Below are positions 29,171-32,553 of a DNA stretch of 32,553 nt, piece by piece (position 1 is the first letter of the stretch; every line of letters starts with the position of its first letter). The notes beneath the pieces are model-generated. The model was not told the origin of the DNA, ran no database searches, and was given only the letters and a program-made list of their open reading frames with translations. This DNA is from Acidimicrobiia bacterium (GTDB lineage: Bacteria > Actinomycetota > Acidimicrobiia > Acidimicrobiales > AC-14): positions 1 to 32,553 of the forward strand of contig JAHFUQ010000032.1 in NCBI GenBank assembly GCA_023265045.1. The letters run 5' to 3'. The translations under genes and the position numbers were made by a program.

Positions 29171-30264
29171 CCCTTGACCTCCGGCTGGTGGGCTTCGGTG
29201 AGGACCTGGTTGAGCAGGGCGAGGTCGTAGATCCGGTCGAGGTTCACCTTGTCGAGCAGGCCGACCTCGGTGGCGTGCGTCGCCGACGTCTTCAGCGACG
29301 AGGCGACGGGGTCGTTGGTGAACGTCATGTTCGGCCACGAGCCCTTGATCACGGCGTCGGCGAGGGGCTTGCCGGTGATCTTGGCGATGCCCTGGTTGAC
29401 GACCTTCTGGGCGTCGTCGGTGTTCTTGTTCACGTAGTCGTTGGCCTGGACGTGGCCCTGGAGCAGGCGGCGGACGGCGTCGGGGTGCTGCTTGAGGAAC
29501 GGGGTACGGACGACGAGGTGGGTGGTGACGAACTGGCCGCCAGGCCACAGGGTCCGTTCGTCGACCAGGATCTTGCCGCCGCCTTCCTGCACGAGGCGGG
29601 TGGCCCACGGCTCGGGGACCCAGGCGCCGTCGACCTGCCCGCCGCGGAACGTCTCGAGGGTCTGGGCGTTGTCCTGGGGGACGATCGACACGTCGCCGCC
29701 GCCCTGGACGTCGGTCTTGAGGCCGTTCTGCTTCAGCCAGGAGCGGAGGGCGACGTCCTGGGTGTTGCCCAGCTGGGGCGTGGCGAGCTTCTTGCCCTGG
29801 AGGTCGGCGGGGCCGTTGATCGACGGCTTGACGACCAGCGACGCGCCCCCCGACGTGGCGCCGGAGATGATGCGGATGGCCTCGCCGCCGGACTTGGCGT
29901 AGGCGTTGATGGCCGGGTTGGGGCCGACGTAGGCGGCGTCCAGCGCGTTCGAGAACAGGGCCTCCACCGCCGCCGGGCCGGCGTTGAACGTGGTGACGAC
30001 CAGCTTGTCGGGGCCGAGGGCCCGATGGAAGACCCCGCTCTCCACGCCGTACACGGCGGTGGCGTGGGTGACGTTGGCGAAGTAGCCGAGGCGGACGGTG
30101 GTGGGGGCCTCGGCCCCGCCCGTGGGGGCCTCGGCCCCGCCCGTGGGGGCCGAGGAGGACTTCGTGTCACTTCCGCAGGCGGCGGCAGCCAGGAGAAGGG
30201 GGAGTATCCCGGCTGCCGCCCACTGCGCCGCCCGCCGGCGGAAACCTGAGCAAACCGATCGCAT
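29167..30264 (-). CDS. Substrate-binding lipoprotein, SsuA/TauA/NMT1-like
   Basis: The 365-residue protein has a lipoprotein signal ending in the lipobox 'LAAAAC' (Cys at about 30), then a short linker made of the tandem unit APTGGAE. The mature domain begins 'TTVRLGYFANVTHATAVYG'. It carries family landmarks 'NAGPAAVEALFSNALDAAYVGPNPAINAY', 'DLQGKKLATPQLGNTQDVALR' and 'GQVDGAWVPEPWATRLV'. It binds the ligand outside the membrane for the coupled ABC importer. These features fit sulfonate, taurine or nitrate; the ligand cannot be decided. A hairpin in the leader sits directly before the ATG. Confidence 0.92.
   Translation of the reverse strand: MRSVCSGFRRRAAQWAAAGILPLLLAAAACGSDTKSSSAPTGGAEAPTGGAEAPTTVRLGYFANVTHATAVYGVESGVFHRALGPDKLVVTTFNAGPAAVEALFSNALDAAYVGPNPAINAYAKSGGEAIRIISGATSGGASLVVKPSINGPADLQGKKLATPQLGNTQDVALRSWLKQNGLKTDVQGGGDVSIVPQDNAQTLETFRGGQVDGAWVPEPWATRLVQEGGGKILVDERTLWPGGQFVTTHLVVRTPFLKQHPDAVRRLLQGHVQANDYVNKNTDDAQKVVNQGIAKITGKPLADAVIKGSWPNMTFTNDPVASSLKTSATHATEVGLLDKVNLDRIYDLALLNQVLTEAHQPEVKG
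30101..30151. repeat. 21-bp tandem repeat in the binding-protein linker
   Basis: Two perfect 21-bp units and a 9-bp partial third copy encode APTGGAE-APTGGAE-APT just after the lipidated cysteine. Copy changes would alter linker length by seven residues while keeping the frame. Confidence 0.85.
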
Positions 30265-30266
30265 TT

Positions 30267-30288
30267 GTGGAGATTAACGCACCTCCAC
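30267..30288 (-). promoter_or_regulatory. Leader hairpin at the binding-protein start
   Basis: GTGGAG and CTCCAC are perfect complements around a 10-base loop, ending two bases before the ATG. The purine-rich GGAGG that would serve as ribosome binding site is inside the upstream arm. Folding could limit initiation. Confidence 0.45.
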
Positions 30289-30297
30289 GGCGATCCG

Positions 30298-30987
30298 TCA
30301 ACTGAAGCGGGGTTCGTCCATGCGGGCGAGGCTCTCCAGTTTGTGCGTGCGCTCGTCGTGGCCGATCTGGCGCAGGAGGTCGGCGACCGAGGCGAAGTGC
30401 CCGTAGTCGTCGGCGAACAGGCCGTCGTAGGGCTCGTCCTCCAGTTCCGGGTGCTCGGCCACGAAGCGGGCGTACTCGTGCTCGGCGTGGTCCTCGAAGT
30501 CGGCGTTGAGGGCGTAGCTCCACCGGGGCCGGATCACATAGAGCAACCAGGACAGCCAGTAGTAGGCCATGGCCAGCGCCTGGGGGAGGACGCGGAACTT
30601 GACGAAGCCCTCCCGCTTGCCGGCGCGCTCGACGAGCTCCTCCATGATGAGCAGGTGCCACTGCTCGTTGTCCTGCTGGCCGCGGCTCTCGTGCACCCGG
30701 TCGAAGATGCGCCGGGCGAAGGCGGGCCGGGAGTAGCGGTGCGTCACGGCGACGTAGGCGACGTTCTCCCAGGCCTGGTACGGCACCCGGGCGACGACCT
30801 CCAGGACCTTGAACTTGGACAGGCTCCGGGGCCGGCCGTAGATCAGGTCGAGCACGGCGAACAGGCCGCGCGCGGCCACCCCGTACGGGCGCCGGGGAGC
30901 GTCGAGCGTGTGCTGCTGTTCAGCCCGCAGTGCCGCGGCTGCGAGCTTGGGGGGCTCGGTGGATTCAGTGGCTGGAGTTGGCGTCAC
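30298..30987 (-). CDS. Alternative oxidase (di-iron quinol oxidase family)
   Basis: I place the start at GTG 30987 (229 residues), because the in-frame extension to 31062 runs through a perfect palindromic operator. All six di-iron ligands of alternative oxidases can be matched: Glu63 ('KVLEVVARVP'), Glu108 and His111 ('DNEQWHLL'), Glu165 ('DFEDHAEHEY'), and Glu212 and His215 ('GHDERTHKLE'). A hydrophobic segment at about 135-153 matches the membrane-binding helix region. The enzyme would oxidise quinol and reduce oxygen to water without pumping protons. It is monotopic at the inner face of the membrane. The operator at its start fits the redox repressor Rex. No other respiratory gene is adjacent. 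Confidence 0.85.
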   Translation of the reverse strand: MTPTPATESTEPPKLAAAALRAEQQHTLDAPRRPYGVAARGLFAVLDLIYGRPRSLSKFKVLEVVARVPYQAWENVAYVAVTHRYSRPAFARRIFDRVHESRGQQDNEQWHLLIMEELVERAGKREGFVKFRVLPQALAMAYYWLSWLLYVIRPRWSYALNADFEDHAEHEYARFVAEHPELEDEPYDGLFADDYGHFASVADLLRQIGHDERTHKLESLARMDEPRFS

Positions 30988-30988
30988 G

Positions 30989-31008
30989 CTTGTGAAAGTT
31001 TTCACAAG
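30989..31008. promoter_or_regulatory. Perfect 9+9 bp palindrome, Rex-type operator
   Basis: CTTGTGAAA-GT-TTTCACAAG is a perfect inverted repeat. It contains TTGTGAA-N4-TTCACAA, the consensus for the NADH-sensing repressor Rex. It also contains TGTGA-N6-TCACA, a CRP-like core, as an alternative. It ends one base before the proposed oxidase GTG and overlaps the expected transcription start (a TACGGT -10-like box lies at 31018-31013). Confidence 0.8.
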
Positions 31009-31080
31009 AGACACCGTAGCGCACCGGCGCGGGCGATGGGGGGTCATTAACGTCGATGTCACGCGGGCTTAGGAGGCACG

Positions 31081-31488
31081 ATGCTCAAAGGTTTCAAAGA
31101 GTTCATCCTGCGGGGGCACGTGGTGGACCTGGCCGTGGGCGTCGTGATCGGGGCCGCGTTCGGGGACGTGGTGGCGTCCTTCACGAAGAACCTGCTCACG
31201 CCGCTTATCGCCATCCCCGGCTCGGCCGACTTTTCCAGCCTGCACTTCACCATCAGCGGATCGAGGTTCGACTACGGCGTGTTCTTCAACGCGCTGATCG
31301 CGTTCCTCCTGGTGGCGGCGGCCGTGTATTACTTCGTGGTCGTTCCGGTCAACACGCTGATGGACCGCCGCAAGACTGAGCCTCCGGTTGCCGCCACCAC
31401 GCGCGATTGCCCCGAGTGCCTCAGCTCCATCCCTCTCGCCGCCCGCCGGTGCGCGTTCTGCACCGCCGAGGTGGGCGCGGCGGCCTAG
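31081..31488 (+). CDS. mscL: Large-conductance mechanosensitive channel MscL with C-terminal zinc ribbon
   Basis: ATG 31081 has a close AGGAGG; the product is 135 residues. The N-terminal amphipathic helix and TM1 read 'MLKGFKEFILRGHVVDLAVG' and then 'VVIGAAFGDVVASFTKNLLTPL', the canonical MscL pore helix. TM2 is about residues 66-90 ('YGVFFNALIAFLLVAAAVYYF'). The usual cytoplasmic helix bundle is replaced or followed by a CxxC-x10-CxxC knuckle (Cys110, Cys113, Cys124, Cys127). The channel releases solutes during hypo-osmotic shock. The zinc ribbon may assemble or gate the cytoplasmic end. It is divergent from the oxidase, and its stop is shared with the convergent gene. Confidence 0.95.
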   Translation: MLKGFKEFILRGHVVDLAVGVVIGAAFGDVVASFTKNLLTPLIAIPGSADFSSLHFTISGSRFDYGVFFNALIAFLLVAAAVYYFVVVPVNTLMDRRKTEPPVAATTRDCPECLSSIPLAARRCAFCTAEVGAAA

Positions 31489-31790
31489 CTCTCCTTGAGG
31501 TGCTTGGCGGCCCAGAAGCCGCCCAAGGGCAGGGCGGAGACGAACAGGACCCAGAGCGTCGCGCCCAGTCCCCACCGCTGGCCCTCGCGGATCCGCAGGA
31601 CCAGGACGAAGTACACGAGGAAGGCGATCCCGTGGACGGGGCCGAGGGCGCGGACGAGGTCGGGCCCGTCAAGGACGCGCTTGAGGACGACGGCGCCGAG
31701 AAGCACGAGGTACGTCACCGCCTCGATGGAGGCGACGAGGCGGAAGGCGTTGGTCTCGCGGTCGAGAGTCGGTTGGGTGGGAGTGGCCAT
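31485..31790 (-). CDS. DUF3817-type small integral membrane protein
   Basis: ATG 31790 gives 101 residues. Three hydrophobic segments are visible ('LVASIEAVTYLVLLGAVVL', 'VHGIAFLVYFVLVLRI' and 'LGATLWVLFVSALPLGGFWA'), with the motif 'GPVHGIAFLVYF' and the closing 'PLGGFWAAKHL' typical of DUF3817. Function is unknown. Its TAG stop uses the same CTAG tetranucleotide as the stop of mscL. Confidence 0.8.
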   Translation of the reverse strand: MATPTQPTLDRETNAFRLVASIEAVTYLVLLGAVVLKRVLDGPDLVRALGPVHGIAFLVYFVLVLRIREGQRWGLGATLWVLFVSALPLGGFWAAKHLKES

Positions 31791-31809
31791 GAACGGGCGA
31801 GTATCGCGG

Positions 31810-32493
31810 CTACGCCTCCAGCGGCGCCAAGCCGAACGCCTTGGGCGCCAGCACGCCGAGGGCCAGGCAGGCCGGGCAGCACGCCTCGGCGGCGGCTTGA
31901 GCGCCGGCCCGCGTGCCGCGGCGGCGCAACCAGAAGACCACCCCGGCGAGGGCGAGGGCCACGAGCACGACGACGGCCGGGCTGGTGGCCTTTTCGACGG
32001 CGGCGCGGGCGACAGGGCCGAACAGGTAGCCGAGCAACAGGTGGAGCTGCACGAACACGCTGGCGCCGGCGATGAGCGGCGGCAGGGCGCGGGCCGGGGC
32101 GACCGTTGAAGTGGCGGCGGCGGCCACGGTGACCGTGCGCAGGCCGGGCGTGGCCCGGCCAACGAGGAGGGCGGGGCGGCCCTTGCGGTCGAGGAAGGCC
32201 GACGCCTTCGCCAGGCGCTCGGCGGTGAGGCCAAGGCGGGGGCCGACCCGGGCAAGGAGGGGCCGGCCCGGCCCCCGCACCAGGTAGAACAAGGCCGACG
32301 TGCCCACCGCGGCCACCAGCTCCAGGGCCAAGGCCACCAGCAGCAACGGGAACCGGCCCGCCTGGGTGCGCTCCCCGAGCACGAGCAGGACGAGGTCGGT
32401 GGGGATCGGGATGGGGACGCCCGACTCCATGGCGATCAGCAGCCCGGTGACGGCGGGAAGGCCCAGAGCGGCCCCGGTCGCGGCGGCGAGCAT
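31810..32493 (-). CDS. DedA/VTT-domain membrane protein
   Basis: The 227-residue protein begins at ATG 32493. It shows the DedA hallmarks 'AMESGVPIPIPTDLVLLVLG' (acidic Glu plus the Pro-rich re-entrant segment) and 'VGRATPGLRTVTVAAAA' (the G-R-x-x-P-x-x-R motif). The remaining membrane helices end near residue 190. DedA proteins act as lipid flippases or scramblases for undecaprenyl phosphate or phospholipids. An unusual cytoplasmic end carries 'CCPACLALG', a possible metal or thiol site. It is upstream of, and co-directional with, the DUF3817 gene, with a 19-base gap. A GC-rich 8-bp tandem repeat sits just upstream. Confidence 0.85.
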   Translation of the reverse strand: MLAAATGAALGLPAVTGLLIAMESGVPIPIPTDLVLLVLGERTQAGRFPLLLVALALELVAAVGTSALFYLVRGPGRPLLARVGPRLGLTAERLAKASAFLDRKGRPALLVGRATPGLRTVTVAAAATSTVAPARALPPLIAGASVFVQLHLLLGYLFGPVARAAVEKATSPAVVVLVALALAGVVFWLRRRGTRAGAQAAAEACCPACLALGVLAPKAFGLAPLEA

Positions 32494-32513
32494 CGCCGGC
32501 GACGCTACCCGCC

Positions 32514-32553
32514 GCCTCCCCGCCTCCCCGCCTCCCCGCCTCCCCGCCTCCCC
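32514..32553. repeat. Five tandem copies of the octamer GCCTCCCC at the right edge
   Basis: Five perfect GCCTCCCC units run to the end of the window and may continue beyond it. On the minus strand they read GGGGAGGC, resembling repeated Shine-Dalgarno and G-quadruplex sequence, about 20 bases upstream of the dedA start. Confidence 0.85.

Overview
The window is about 70% G+C throughout and reads as an actinobacterial chromosome. Evidence for this is a mycothiol-dependent (DinB-like) enzyme, a MscL channel with a C-terminal zinc ribbon, many GTG starts, and many 4-bp ATGA/GTGA gene overlaps. I would guess Acidimicrobiia or a neighbouring lineage; this is inference from gene content. No rRNA, tRNA, CRISPR array or intact transposase was seen.

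Layout. 1-2.5 kb: the start of a secreted beta-propeller protein (cut by the left edge), a small membrane protein, and an orphan ClpC N-domain protein without AAA+ modules. 2.5-4.5 kb: a DinB/maleylpyruvate-isomerase-like enzyme, then a patchwork of gene debris. The debris consists of a duplicated 3' piece of the fur gene, an SF2-helicase scrap, a frameshifted HTH, one intact 48-residue excisionase-like HTH protein, a PAS scrap and an internally deleted response regulator. 4.5-8.0 kb: a diguanylate cyclase coupled to a secreted beta-sandwich protein, a Fur-family regulator and a TfoX-N protein. 8.1-11.25 kb: a cytosine-C5 methyltransferase with a GIY-YIG nuclease, then a GNAT protein on the opposite strand and a Vsr-type nuclease. 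11.25-18 kb: two cytoplasmic protease/inhibitor pairs (subtilase with a detached I9-like domain; protealysin-like M4 protease with an emfourin-like inhibitor), with Hsp20, an FGGY sugar kinase and a CrtI-like oxidoreductase between them. 18-20.3 kb: a DM13 lipoprotein coupled to a tandem-PAP2 (vanadium haloperoxidase-like) lipoprotein. 20.3-24.5 kb: a bacterial RNA-repair operon, Hen1-Pnkp plus a small coupled gene, in which both large genes are interrupted by single-base frame changes. 24.5-27.5 kb: a DHA2 drug-efflux/TetR pair with twin operators, and an unknown gene. 27.5-30.3 kb: an SsuABC/TauABC-type ABC importer. 30.3-32.5 kb: an alternative oxidase with a near-perfect Rex-type operator at its start, MscL, a DUF3817 membrane protein and a DedA protein, ending in an 8-bp tandem repeat.

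Themes. The strongest are protease control by coupled inhibitors, DNA/RNA maintenance (Dcm/GIY-YIG/Vsr and Hen1/Pnkp), and redox control of the alternative oxidase. The one-base frame breaks at about 3800, 21614 and 23383 could be real or could be assembly indels. They affect how the HTH and RNA-repair loci are interpreted, and raw reads would settle it.
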